A stretch of 64,000 nucleotides of DNA from Siderastrea radians (Eukaryota; Cnidaria; Anthozoa; Scleractinia; Rhizangiidae), in contig OZ024895.1 in NCBI GenBank assembly GCA_964017195.1, forward strand, positions 16,906,034-16,970,033, written 5' to 3'. Shown one piece after another: positions 22,643-33,800 of this stretch (position 1 is its first letter; each line of letters opens with the position of its first letter). The notes beneath the pieces are model-generated. The model ran no database searches and was not told the origin of the DNA. It saw only the letters and a list, made by a program, of their open reading frames with translations. A program made the translations under genes and the position numbers.

Positions 22643-22719
22643 CTCTGTTTTCTGTATTTCCGTGAATGGAGAGATCCAATCCAGAATAGGAGAAGAAAAC
22701 TTAGCTTCACAAGGCTCAT
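22643..22719 (-). CDS. Possible first exon with signal-peptide-like start, in CACTA-like element
   Basis: ATG at 22719 gives MSLVKLSFLLLFWIGSLHS, signal-peptide-like, ending at a good donor (CAGAG|GTAAGC, phase 2). A second frame over the same DNA is also open and reads like ordinary protein, but has a stop just upstream and no ATG. Local GC is higher than its surroundings, suggesting a promoter/first-exon region. No next exon was found. Confidence 0.25.
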
Positions 22720-22935
22720 CGAAGCGTGCTTCAAGTTCAAATATCCCGCCAGTTTAAATCCACGATTCACGACGATTTTGCATTTGTGCGCGATAGAGGC
22801 GGTTTTAAAACTCTCTACGAAGCTTAAAAGGATCACCAGCGGTTCACATATCACTAGTATTTTACAAAATAGCACTATTCCAGATAACAAATGGAGCAAA
22901 TTCTCGTTTTTACCCTTCAAAGACGTTGAAGAAAT

Positions 22936-23177
22936 GGGCCATTCCATTTAATGTCCGCACCCCCCCTATTGAGGGTCAGGGAAATCCTAGGGAGAGGGAG
23001 GGGGTTTTTAAAGTCATTTCTGAGGGGGTAGCTATGTCGGTACCTTTGATCTCTTGAAAACATCTGCCTTTTTCTCAAGGGGGGAATGCGTCGGCACTTT
23101 GATCTTTTTTTTCCTAAGGGGTAAAATTTAAAATTAACCCTCAATAGGGGGGGTACGGACATTAAATGGAATGGCCC
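22936..23177. mobile_element. 242 bp MITE with ~40 bp inverted repeats
   Basis: Ends GGGCCATTCCATTTAATGTC and its reverse complement; the repeat continues through CCGCACCCCCCCTATTGAGGGT with one or two changes. AAT on both sides may be the target duplication. Nested in the CACTA-like element. Confidence 0.75.
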
Positions 23178-23694
23178 AATATCACACTTTCGTGTCATTT
23201 CAAAATGGACGCCAGGAAGTGACGCCAGCACGGAAACCGCTGATCAAATCCGCCGGCTCATCTCGTTTCCAGTTCCCTTAGAGCTGCGCTTTGGGGAGAC
23301 GACTATTTCCAGCAAATTTTTTCCACAACAGTTTCCACCCAACTTTTTTTCTTTTTCATCAAATTTTTTTTCTTTTTGACGAGGTTAAGCAAGAAACCAG
23401 TGTTTTAATTTCGCCGGAGGGTGAAAAGTTACGTGAAAAGATGAATTGAAGTTTACACTGAGAAGCTTTCTGTTATCAGATCGATCATCAACTGCCTTAC
23501 GATGAGATTAACATTCCTTCAGTCATTACTAGTAAAATGACATGATTAAAAGGTTGACAAATCAACAGCCCAATGCATGAGTTTTTGCTAACTTCTCTCT
23601 GACAAGTCACTTTCCGTCATGATTTTATTAAATGTCATGACAGTTGTCATGGACACAGATATTTCATTTCTCTTTGTATATTAATAATCTGTAA

Positions 23695-24240
23695 ATTGAT
23701 GGAAAATTTGCGCGTAAGGGTAAAAAATCATAAAGAGCGAAAAGAACGGTGCTTAAAGATGCGTAATGGGCTGAAAAGAGGCGTAAAATTTATTCAGCAA
23801 AGCCGTTCAAAACACAACGGCAAAATCACCTTATATTTCATATTTGCCTGTCTTCTGCAAACAATAACCTGTCAATTAGAAAATGTATCGCGCGTAAAGA
23901 AGGCTATAGAATCGTAAAAAGCATAAATAACAGTGCGTAGAGATTCGCTGAACGGCGTTAAAGAGCTGTGATGTATTGACAGCAACGCCAGACAAAATAC
24001 AGCGGGAAAATCTTGAATTAATGATGAGACGTAAAAATTTCATTTCGCTCTCTATTTTCACAAGTAATAGCCGCTAGTTACACCCATCTTCATTTTTGTG
24101 CTTTACGTATCTTTATTGCCCTTTACGCAGCCTTCATGCGTTCTGTGAATTTATCCGTCTTTACGCACCATAGAACCAATACGTAAAGAAAAGGCCTTTT
24201 ATTTACGTATATTTACGCGTGATATAAGCATTCGTAAATC
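23695..24240. repeat. GCGTAAA-rich block with inward-facing copies
   Basis: From the left, GCGTAA(A/G) words recur on the plus strand (23710-23940); from the right they recur on the minus strand as TTTACGC/TTTACGT (24105-24235). This inverted arrangement resembles the subterminal repeats of a small DNA transposon, but clean terminal repeats were not found. Confidence 0.4.
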
Positions 24241-25106
24241 CATGAATTCATGCTGTGTTTGTTTAGTGGCAACTTAAGATTGGAAATTGGTGGTAAAATA
24301 GGCCAAGTCACCTCTAGTTGATCAACGTTCACTTTCCAGTATTTTTGAAGGGTTGAGGCCAAAACTTTTCCAGTGGATAGGAAGGGGATAAAAGGTAGAA
24401 GATAAAAAAAAAAGAAAGGGGGAGAAAAAGGGAAGGACAAGAAGCAAGAAAAAATTGGGAATGAATCTGCAAAAAAAGTCCAAATTTTGGCCTATGCGTA
24501 CGTGCTAAACCAAAATATTTTACAATTTACAACAGAATCTGGTTTAAAATCTAGCTTAATTGTAAAGAAACGTTTTCGTAGCAAAGTTTAATGGCGTTTG
24601 GCAACATATAGCACTCAAAAAACCGCTTAACGGTAAAAAACGAGCAGTGAAAGGGTTAATGCTATGTTTACCTAGACTTAAAACAATCCTAAATCTCTAC
24701 ATTGATTTAATGTTGTTTTAAAGTAAGTTTAAATCCTGTGAGAGATTTCATGTTACTTTAAATGTGGCTTAAAATAGCCTTAAATCTTTTACCTGATTTA
24801 ATGTTATTTAAGGTGAACCTAAATTTGCCTAAATCTTCTAACAGATTTAATGTCGTGTTTAAGTCTTCTTAAACTAAGGGTAAATCTTTCACGTTATTTA
24901 ATATTCATTAAACATTTATTAAACATGGCTTAAATCATGAAACAAATTTAACATGCATTTTGGAACATCTTAAACAATACTTAAATATGAAGTTTTGTTT
25001 AAGTCATATTTACGTCGCCTAAACCTACATTAAATTAATCTTTAGATTTAATGCCCGTTTAGTATTGCTTAAACTCTACTTAAATTTGGCATTTCACCTA
25101 GTGTTA

Positions 25107-27680
25107 TGTTTTTTGTTCAGTTGTGGAATATTTTATCTTCCTTATATTGTTATATTTTTTGGTTTCTTCATTTGAAATGAATAACACTTCTGTCCCAATT
25201 TAGCGAATAAACTTAGAATCGCCGTTTCAGTGAGTAAGTTTTCGTGCTCGTTTTGTTTTTAACCGCTGAACCATTTCAGTGTGTCTTTATTTACAGATCG
25301 AAATGAAATCTTTATTTAAATAATTATAGGCAAAGCATTTTTCAGTTTAAGTCTATTTTGTCTAGAATGAGACTCTAAAAGCTTCGTAAAATTAGTTCAG
25401 GGTGTGTTCTTGAAAGCGCCCGATTATACTTCGCGGTTGAAAAACTTGTGCCATTTTCTCTTGATAATTATACGTGTGCTTGAAAGTTTCCGAAAACATT
25501 TTTTGGGCAATTTTTGTCACTAAACGGTTTGATGCCGGGAAGATATTATTTATTTTAGCAAGATAGATTTCGAGAAATGTTTCATAGTTAACAGAATTCG
25601 AACTACACAGCCAGAGGGATGCATTGGAATAAGTGAGAAATGTGTATTTGCATGGAAAAGTCTGTCGAGTCGCTACCGGGAGCAACTTAAGTGGTTTTTT
25701 TTAGCAATTGTAGTTTTACAAGTACTCTTCTTGAAGCTAATAAGCTAGCTTTCGAAAGAATGCTACAAGAAGAGCTGCCGGTGAAAGTTGTACTGAATTC
25801 GTCTCTTTGAAGAGAATTAAGCCAATTCACAGTTTCCTCAGCGGTCCGCATGTTTTCCCTTGCTGTTTTTCACCTCTTGGGGAATAACTGTACAACTAAA
25901 ATTTACTGTATTTTACGGGCCAATAAGCATGAAGGAGAGATGTGGAGCTCCGCTTTTAGGCTTGGCTAAATCTATATATTTAGCACTCGTTTCGGGGTGT
26001 CTGCATGCTTGCACTGTCTCCGTCGATTTGAAGAGCCTATGAGTAGAGACTATGAAATTTCTTGATGAAAAGGAGGAACTACGGGAAGAGGGTTGAGGGG
26101 CGAGGGGTGCTACATTTCCTGCTTCCCGTAACCGTTTAATCCGGTTGCCGCCCGTCTTGGCTGCCTTTGCCTCTTTGCAATTCTCTTTCCACTTCCAGGA
26201 AATGTAATGTTGTATTTGTATCATCCTGGTTTCCATCTCCTTCCCTTTTTATCCTCTCTCCCTTCTCAGGTTCTTGCACAAAAAGAACTTTGACTTAGCA
26301 TGCAACTGAAACTGAATCTGGCAAGTTTGGACGCGTTCTTTTCGTACCTTTAGTATTAATATGCGACTAAAATATTCTAGTAGATGATGTAACTGATATA
26401 TTTGCACTCAGCACTTAATAGGAAAAATCAGCCAAAACTCTGCAGTATGAAACATAGCGAGTGGCTACTGCAAGTTAATTTTTTTTCTCTTTCGGCGCCC
26501 TTTTACGATACTTGTTGAGCCGAACCGTTTTCGCGTTAAACATGTCATAGAGTCGTGTGAAACCACAAAGGAGCAAATTTTTATCGATAATGAGAACCTC
26601 GCAGTTCAGGGTGACGAATGAACGTCCGGGACGCCCCCAAAGTGCTCGTTACTTAGGACACTTTATGTCATCTAAGAAGCAATTGGAACTGAAAGAGAAT
26701 TTATATCTTTTACACAAATTAATGTGTTTGTGACAGAAAATGAAACTCAGCTAGGAATCATGCCAAAGAAAAAAAGAATTGTCAGGTGCCGGAAAATAAA
26801 CCGTCTCAAACAAGCAAAAGTCTAAAGGACATGCGACAATGAAAAAGATATATATAAAAATTTAGACCAGGTATCCATATTGCACTGGTGTTATCGGTGG
26901 CTGATACAAGGAAGGAGAACAAAGAACCGACCCACTGTTCTTAGTGTAATAACGTAAATAGACGCACAAGTTCTCATTACTTTTTTCAAAAAGAACACAT
27001 TTTGAGGGCAGGAATCCTTTTTTTTTTTTCGTTTTGGAACATGTCAAATCGGGCTCGCCCACCTCTCCCCTTCCCATCCCCCTCCATTTTCTATTGAGCT
27101 CCCCCTGACCTTTTCTGTTTACCCGAACTAGTAGATCGAAAGTCTGAGGTAATATATTTGTTCTATGAATTTATTTAATGTACAGACAATATTTGCGAAA
27201 CGCACTTTATTTCAAGTTTATCCCTTATCATCTTCACTGATTAAACTATACAAAATAACACTAGGTACAACTACTTGATCACATTCACCGATAAACATGT
27301 CAACAACAGCTGGAGAAAATGAATAATTTTTTTTTCAGAAAATCACTCGTGTTCTAAAGACATTGTAGCTGACGGAAAAATTGCTCATATGAAAAATTGA
27401 GCTAACATAGTCTTTTAAGTTGACTCTGAGTAGTGTAATGGCTTATTTTGTTAAAGCACGTCGATCTTTTCACATACAAGATACCATACTGCCCAGGGCA
27501 TTCAATAAGACAGACAAACAGTGGCATCACTGCTGGACTTGTATTTGTCTGAGAAACAAGCTTTTGCAAACCAATGGAGCATTCACCGTTTCAATACTTA
27601 ACTGGACCAGTTCACCACAATGTTTTTTCTAGGTTCCGTTATACGGAATTTTCCTATTTCCGGCATGCATGGGAAAAGAA
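25107..27680. other. Intergenic, between transposon and coadhesin-like gene
   Basis: Holds the second copy of the 1.1 kb duplicate. A 97-residue minus-strand ORF at 25392-25685 is not recognised. No supported gene. Confidence 0.35.
26080..27285. repeat. Diverged ~1.1 kb duplicate, copy B
   Basis: Collinear with 11050-12165 and in the same orientation: GTTCTTGCACAA near 26271, ATCGATAATGAGAACCTC near 26581, GGTATCCATATTGCACTGGT near 26867 and CGAAACGCACTTTATTTCAA near 27195. Many small indels; an old duplication or two copies of one transposon family. Confidence 0.55.
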
Positions 27681-27686
27681 ATTCAG

Positions 27687-27692
27687 TTTATT
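27687..27692 (-). terminator. Poly(A) signal of the coadhesin-like gene
   Basis: AATAAA on the minus strand, about 145 bases after the stop codon at 27835. Confidence 0.5.
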
Positions 27693-27834
27693 TCCATCGA
27701 GGAATTTGTAGATCTTTCGCAAAGTGATTCCATTCCCTGGTGAGATTCAGTGTGACGACGAATAATTGGTTTCCCAACAAATTGTACAAAGAGGAGTGAC
27801 TCCAAGAAAGTCCATCATCAATTCAGTTTGAATT

Positions 27835-27857
27835 TTAGTGCTTCTTTTGGTGTTGAG
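27835..27857 (-). CDS. Coadhesin-like exon 13: last six residues and stop
   Basis: Acceptor CTTTCTCTACAG, phase 1; QHQKKH then TAA at 27837-27835. The acceptor is strong, the frame closes, and a poly(A) signal follows. Confidence 0.65.
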
Positions 27858-30800
27858 CTGTAGAGAAAGTGAAAGATATCAAAGAAACATTATTTTTTCC
27901 CGAAAATGAAAAGAATAGCTTAGATTTATAATAGTTCACTATCTGATGCGCATTTTGATTCGAAAGCTTTGTGTTTTACACAAGGCGAACTAATTTTCCT
28001 AAAATTGCTGTCATATGTGCATCAGACAGTAAACTAATGAACATCACGCGTTTTTTTAAGTGTTGCAGGTTTTAAAAGTAATCAAATTACACTAATACAA
28101 CAAAATGTATTACAATGATTTTAGCAACACATGCAAAGGTGAACTTTAAGAGTCATGATGAATGTTCCATCATTCTTATTTCTTCACTAAGCTTTCACTC
28201 AACCGGCTTCTTTGTTATCACATAGGGCGCTTTTGACATTGCTGATCATAGCAGTGTGCACTGAGGTCAATATGACCTTGCACAAGTCTCTCAGTAGCTC
28301 AGTGGTTAGAACTTAGAGCGTCCGACCGGTTTTGCAGAAGGTCGGGGGTTTAATTTTGATCCCCCCCCCCCCCAAGGAGTCTCAGATGTTTTCTTTGTGC
28401 CATGCACGTAACATGCTTAGCATTCATCTTTCTTATTTCTTCCGACCGAGCATGCGTTGCATATTTCTTATGCAGACGTTAATGTTTGCGTCGCCAATAA
28501 AAAAAAACTGGCATTACACCCGGTTGCTTTCGTTACAACTGCACCAGCTCAACAACCTCCATACACGAATTGTTTTGTTCGTACAGTTAAATGTAATTTA
28601 AAGTAAAGCAATTTAAAGACCAGGCTTACATTTGGATTTCTTGGATTTTTCGATGCGGGACTTGCGTGCTGCGTTGGCCCACTTATCCGCCCAAGCTGAA
28701 AAGAGAAATCAAAAGGAGAGTGCCGATTAAAAGGAAGTACCGTTACCAGAGCGAATACATAATTTATGATATTGCATGTTTTATTAACTTTGTTAGTTGT
28801 CATACTAAATATCTGTCTCTGACTATTATTTTTAAATCTGACTCAAGAAACGACATGGAAAGTAGAAAGGAAATTTCTGCAAGTGAAGAGCCAATTGATG
28901 TTGTTACCACACTTTCGATTGCTTTTCTAGTTGTAGTATGCACAAGAGAAGATAAAGGGTTAAGAGAGCTACTCCGCCATGTAGGCCCTATCCCCCATCC
29001 TAATCCCTCTTAGGTTATTTTTAATAACAAATGGTGGAACTGTTCGAAGAACTGTTCGTGATTGGAATAGCCTCCCAGATTCCGTGGTTCTGGCGCCTAG
29101 CCTGGAAGCCTTTAAGGACCGGCTGTGGTGCCATTTTGCCAATAGCCACTGACCATACCCTAAGTTTTTAATTCCCAAGCACCCGCTCACGAGAATCTTC
29201 ATTAAGAAGGAGGTGGGTTATCCGAGGAAGAAGAAGAAGAAGAAGAAGAAGGTGGGAAATTCAAATTTCAAGTAACGTATTGAGTTTTAAAGCAATCACC
29301 CTGGATTTTTGCAGCGGTATAGAACTCGTCATTTCGCAAAATTTCATGATTTTAATTTTTCCAGTTTTGACATTTTTCGCCGGTAAAGTGACGTCAGAAA
29401 GTTGGAGCCAAATTTTGCTTTTAGTATTATGGGATATGTTCTGTCGGTTTCTGAATGACCTTGTTACACAGATCTGAAAACTGAAAAAAATTAGTGAAAA
29501 ATATTTATCCGCTCAAAAGACAAAACGTTTGGAAATTGGAATTTTGTTGCTAAAAATAGCTTTAGAGGGATTAGGATGAGAATAGGGCCTATACTGGAGA
29601 TGAACTCTCTTACCCCTTCATCCCCTCTTGGTATGCATTAACAGAAGTACAGAAGTACAGTCAGATTAAAATGAGCTTTTCAAAGGTTTAACCTTGACAT
29701 ATGGATACCAAATTTTCTAAGGATACAAATCCAATTTCCAGTAAACATTCTTACCATCTTCAGGCTGGTCTTTCTTTGGTGGGACGAGATTGGCAGCTGC
29801 AATAGAACAATGAAAAGATTTACTTAGTAAATATTTCGGTGCACTGCCAAGAAAGCGTTAATTTTATGAGTTCCATTTTTTCTACTTATTTTACTAGTTT
29901 TTGCCATTTCATTTGAATTACCTCTTAAAAAGGCAATCAACTCTGGTACTAGACGATACTGAGTTGCAAATGAAGGGATCAATTGCATATGAACTACTTT
30001 CTCAAGCTGACTTCAGACTAACTACTGGTGACCAACTACCTGGAAGTACAGAGGGAGAGCGATGCTAGCTACTATTCGGTTTACACTTGTAGTGATCAGA
30101 ATACATTGCTGTGAAGATTACCGGCACACCACTATCACCATCAGAAACTAGACATTGGGGACGAATCAGTACAACATCAAATATGTTTTTGTCCATGAAG
30201 AAACCAGTGACCGAAATAATTTACCAACGCATGAAATGGAGAGAGATAAAGCCTTCGTGTAATGCATTTTGTAGCAACAGATGCGAAACGCAGCAGTTAA
30301 GTATCAAGTCATTTTATTTTATTTTGTTTCTGTCATACAATGGAAAGTGTGAAACCCGCGCACGCGCTGTTACATATCCATGTTTTCTGATGATGTAAAG
30401 CATTCAAAGTTTCTTTCTGGTAGTTTTCTGTTGGAATCATCTGCTCTTTAAAAGGAGGGTCTGTTTAGTTTGGTTTGTTTGTTTTGATCTGCTGAAAATA
30501 TAGACAATTCGGCTGCTTCCATCGGTCGATAATTTCGCCAAGACTTGAATTTGCAATAAAACATTGCCCCATAATTATCTTAAGAATATTATTGTACAGA
30601 ATTTGTCCAATAGTCGCAAACTGTCACAAGTGTAGTCCCGGGGAAGGACTGTTTGAGGTGACATTGACTGACATTTCGACAACCTGAGCGAAAGTCATCA
30701 TAAGAGTTAAGCCAAACTGTTTCACCAAAAAACGGTTGGGAAAATCATATCAGACAAGTTATTTTATGACGTATTTGACATATAACCTGCTGTTGATAAA

Positions 30801-33800
30801 TGCTGTTTTAATAATATGATAACATTGTACTGTTATTTCACTGCAGTCTACTTACGTCGGCACTTGAATACTGCTACTCTCATGCACATGTCATCTGTGG
30901 AAGACTCTACAGGAATAAACCGAATAAAGCGTGCATTGGCGGGAGGACTAAGGTGATTGTCCACTCGAGTATTTTGATCATTGTTACCATTCAGAACCTG
31001 CAGAGAACAACATCACTAGTTAAACCAATGATCAATAAGATGATGATATTAACCCTCGGAGGGTGGATGCCAACCCCAACCCGAGTCCCTCATAATGTTT
31101 TTATTAGCACCTACGGTTCTTAGTAGCTTCACGCATATCCCTTAGACACATTTTGAGACAAGTTTGCTGAGAATCGGCTGCTATGGTTGCGAGATATGCG
31201 TCATAAGTAGTAAATGGTCAGACCATTTTTGCAGAAAAGTGCATGTTTTTCACCTTTCGTAGATTAAACAAACGTTTCGAAAATCAGCAGAGCCGGTGTC
31301 ATATTCCACATTTCCAAGATTGCGGCCGGGATGGTTGAGCCGGTGAAGAGCAGTTTTGAAAATCTCCGTATGTAAACGAGTGAAAACGCTTCTTTGTGGT
31401 GACTTCTTTCGCTTGATCTCTACATGTAGCGATAAATCCGTAAACAATATATCTCAGTTTGACTCATTCGATACGAGTGGGCGTTCTATAGTGTGGACAC
31501 GAGGTCTATCCGCAAAAAAATTTCTGATTGGAAAAGCATACGTCTGCAAGGGGCCTCAGCTGTTTTAACCTAATAAACCATATTTACCCTTCCATATGCA
31601 ATCCAATTGACACCATCGTTACTGCAGTTCAGGGAGAACTTGGTGATAAAATTCGGATAGTAGTACTGTCCTTGAGTTTCCACCATCCCGATTACGGTTG
31701 GTGTCAACAGGTCAAGCTGAAGGTATTGGTTCTTATCTTTGGCAAGAGCTTTAGCATGATCAGCGCACCATGCACCTGGCAATTAAATAGTAGGACAGAC
31801 ATTCGATCAATGGTTTATGTAGACTTGTACAGGGCCCGGTTGTTAGGGAGCTCTTTATTCAAATAAACTTTACTCCAAGATTAAGATTCATCATAAATCA
31901 GCCAGAGAGGTCCAAGGGGCACTTTGATAAATGTTGCTAATTTAATTCCATCCTTATTTGAAACAATTCAAGTTTGGTGCCAGCTTTAGCAAAAATGATC
32001 CTACATCCCCTAAAACATCAGTTATCAACAGAAAAAGGCATTGTAGGTGGCAAGCAACGCTGTGAAATGGCCAGAAGCGGAGGATCTTAATACATAAAAT
32101 ACCAAAACACCCGAGCATTTTTGTCGGTGATCGTAGGTTTCTTTTCCTCTTTTTAATAGAAATATTAAAACAAAAATGCTTTTAATCTACATTTTAAAGC
32201 TATGAGGATGTTACTGAAAGCAAATCGTGCTCCAACGATCGAACCCTGACTTTAGTGGCAAACTAAATGACACAGAAAATCAAGGCGGCCAATGTATGTG
32301 TTAATCATAATCGTAGATAAAGATAATTAAGGCTAATGCAAAATTGAGTGCGTATTTCTAGTTCCTTCCGTCTTAATGAAAGACAGACATGTTTATAGAA
32401 ATATTATTCCTCCTCCTCCCCATCTTTTCCCATGATCGTACAATGGCAAATATTGTTATCACATAGGAAACAAATCTAGAGCAACGAATCTGGCCTGGGT
32501 TTAGTTTAAATAAATTTTCAAAATTCTAAAGAACAGTCGTCAGCTACCTCGTCCAGCTGTGTTGTTGACTTTGCCCATAGAAGGCATGTGGTCTTTCATG
32601 GACTGAGTCTTTATTTCTTCAGTAGGTCCATTGGCGTAAGATGACGAGGCGTCGTACTGCCCATCATTCACAGTCACGAGTTCATATCCGTTACTACATT
32701 CTATCAAAAAAAGAACAGTACAAAAGATGAAAGGTGCGGTTATACAGAGCAATGTCAACCTGACCACATGACATACAATTTAATAGGAACAGAGAGGTTT
32801 GGAACAAGCAGTGCAAAAAATAATGGGATGATGAAACCTGGTCGCTATTTTTTCTAATATATGGTAGGGGTACCAGCATTCAGGACCAGACATCGTTCTC
32901 TAATTTTATGGTTCCTTTATATTTTCCTTTTACTCTGAGAAATGAAACATCCAACTGAGGCGTTTACTATAGCAAACAATAATAACGAGGTTGCAATAAA
33001 CACAATTTGAGGCGTTAAGTGAAAGAAGAAAACGATCAATCAGTGTAAGAACAATTTACAATGATACGTGTTGTGAAAGTGAATAACAAATTAGGGGTTT
33101 ATGTAACTATCTAACTTGGTTCTATCACTTGAGCAACTTTTAAAACGCTGATAATGTACTTACGGTTTGGATCAGGGGAGCCGTGAATGACAATTCCGCT
33201 CTGCTGAGGTGGAACTTGGGGTTGCCCAGGTGGGGTTGTTGGTGTTGTTTGGGTGGGTTGTGTTTGTGGTTGTGGTTGAGGTTGAGGTTTCGGAGGTGCA
33301 GGGGTTGTTTGTTGGGGCGCAGGGGTTGTTTGTTGGGGCGCAGGAGTTGTTTGTTGGGGTGCAGGGGTTGTTTGTTGCGGTTGTGGTTGTGGTTTTGTTT
33401 GTGTTTGAAGTTGTTGTTGAGGAGGACGTGTTGGAGAGGGATTTCCTACAAGAATCAACGAGCCTGAGCATCAGTAGAGAATTGACACATCACGTATTTC
33501 ATACTGAGGATACCTGTCTCCAAACGATGAAGATCAAAGTCGGTGAAAAAAAAACAGGGAAGAGAAGAACAAGGGAGATTAATGTGAGCTCTATATGGGC
33601 CGTGAGGCGTAAGCCATAATCCATGTGAATAGTTTATAGGATGTTAAAGGAGCTACGTCACGGATAACGCATCTGGAAAAAACTGGCAAGTTTTTTCAAG
33701 TTTGTCATTCGTAATCCATCTTAATCTCCCCCAGTGGTAACCATCCTTGTCTACTTTTGATTTATTCTTACTTCTTTGGTGTTTTTCTACCTTAGGAAAC

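Larger units (their letters stand above)
15924..25103. mobile_element. 9.18 kb CACTA-like DNA transposon, apparently non-autonomous
   Basis: Begins CACTAGGCGAAATGGCAAAT and ends with its reverse complement (25 bp, two mismatches). TTA lies immediately outside both ends (15921-15923, 25104-25106), a 3 bp target duplication. CACTA termini, a 2-3 bp duplication and dense subterminal repeats (TTTAAGT/CTTAAAC-type words in 15935-16560 and 24660-25100) are features of the EnSpm/CACTA superfamily. No transposase ORF is visible. The interior contains a 175 bp tandem repeat, a 312 bp hAT-type MITE, a five-copy 331 bp hairpin array, a 242 bp MITE and a GCGTAAA-rich block, so it has collected nested insertions. 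It could be autonomous only if a transposase is split into exons that I did not recognise. Confidence 0.7.

Noticed and set aside
25392..25685. 97-residue minus-strand ORF
   Set aside because: No domain, no splice context; may be part of a repeat family.
28287..28372. tRNA gene
   Set aside because: A- and B-box-like words exist, but the acceptor and anticodon stems do not pair well and a SINE-like body follows.
33183..33619. Long plus-strand ORFs rich in Val/Gly/Leu/Trp/Arg
   Set aside because: They are the opposite strand of the Thr/Pro/Gln-rich exon, whose minus-strand frame fits splice sites and phase.
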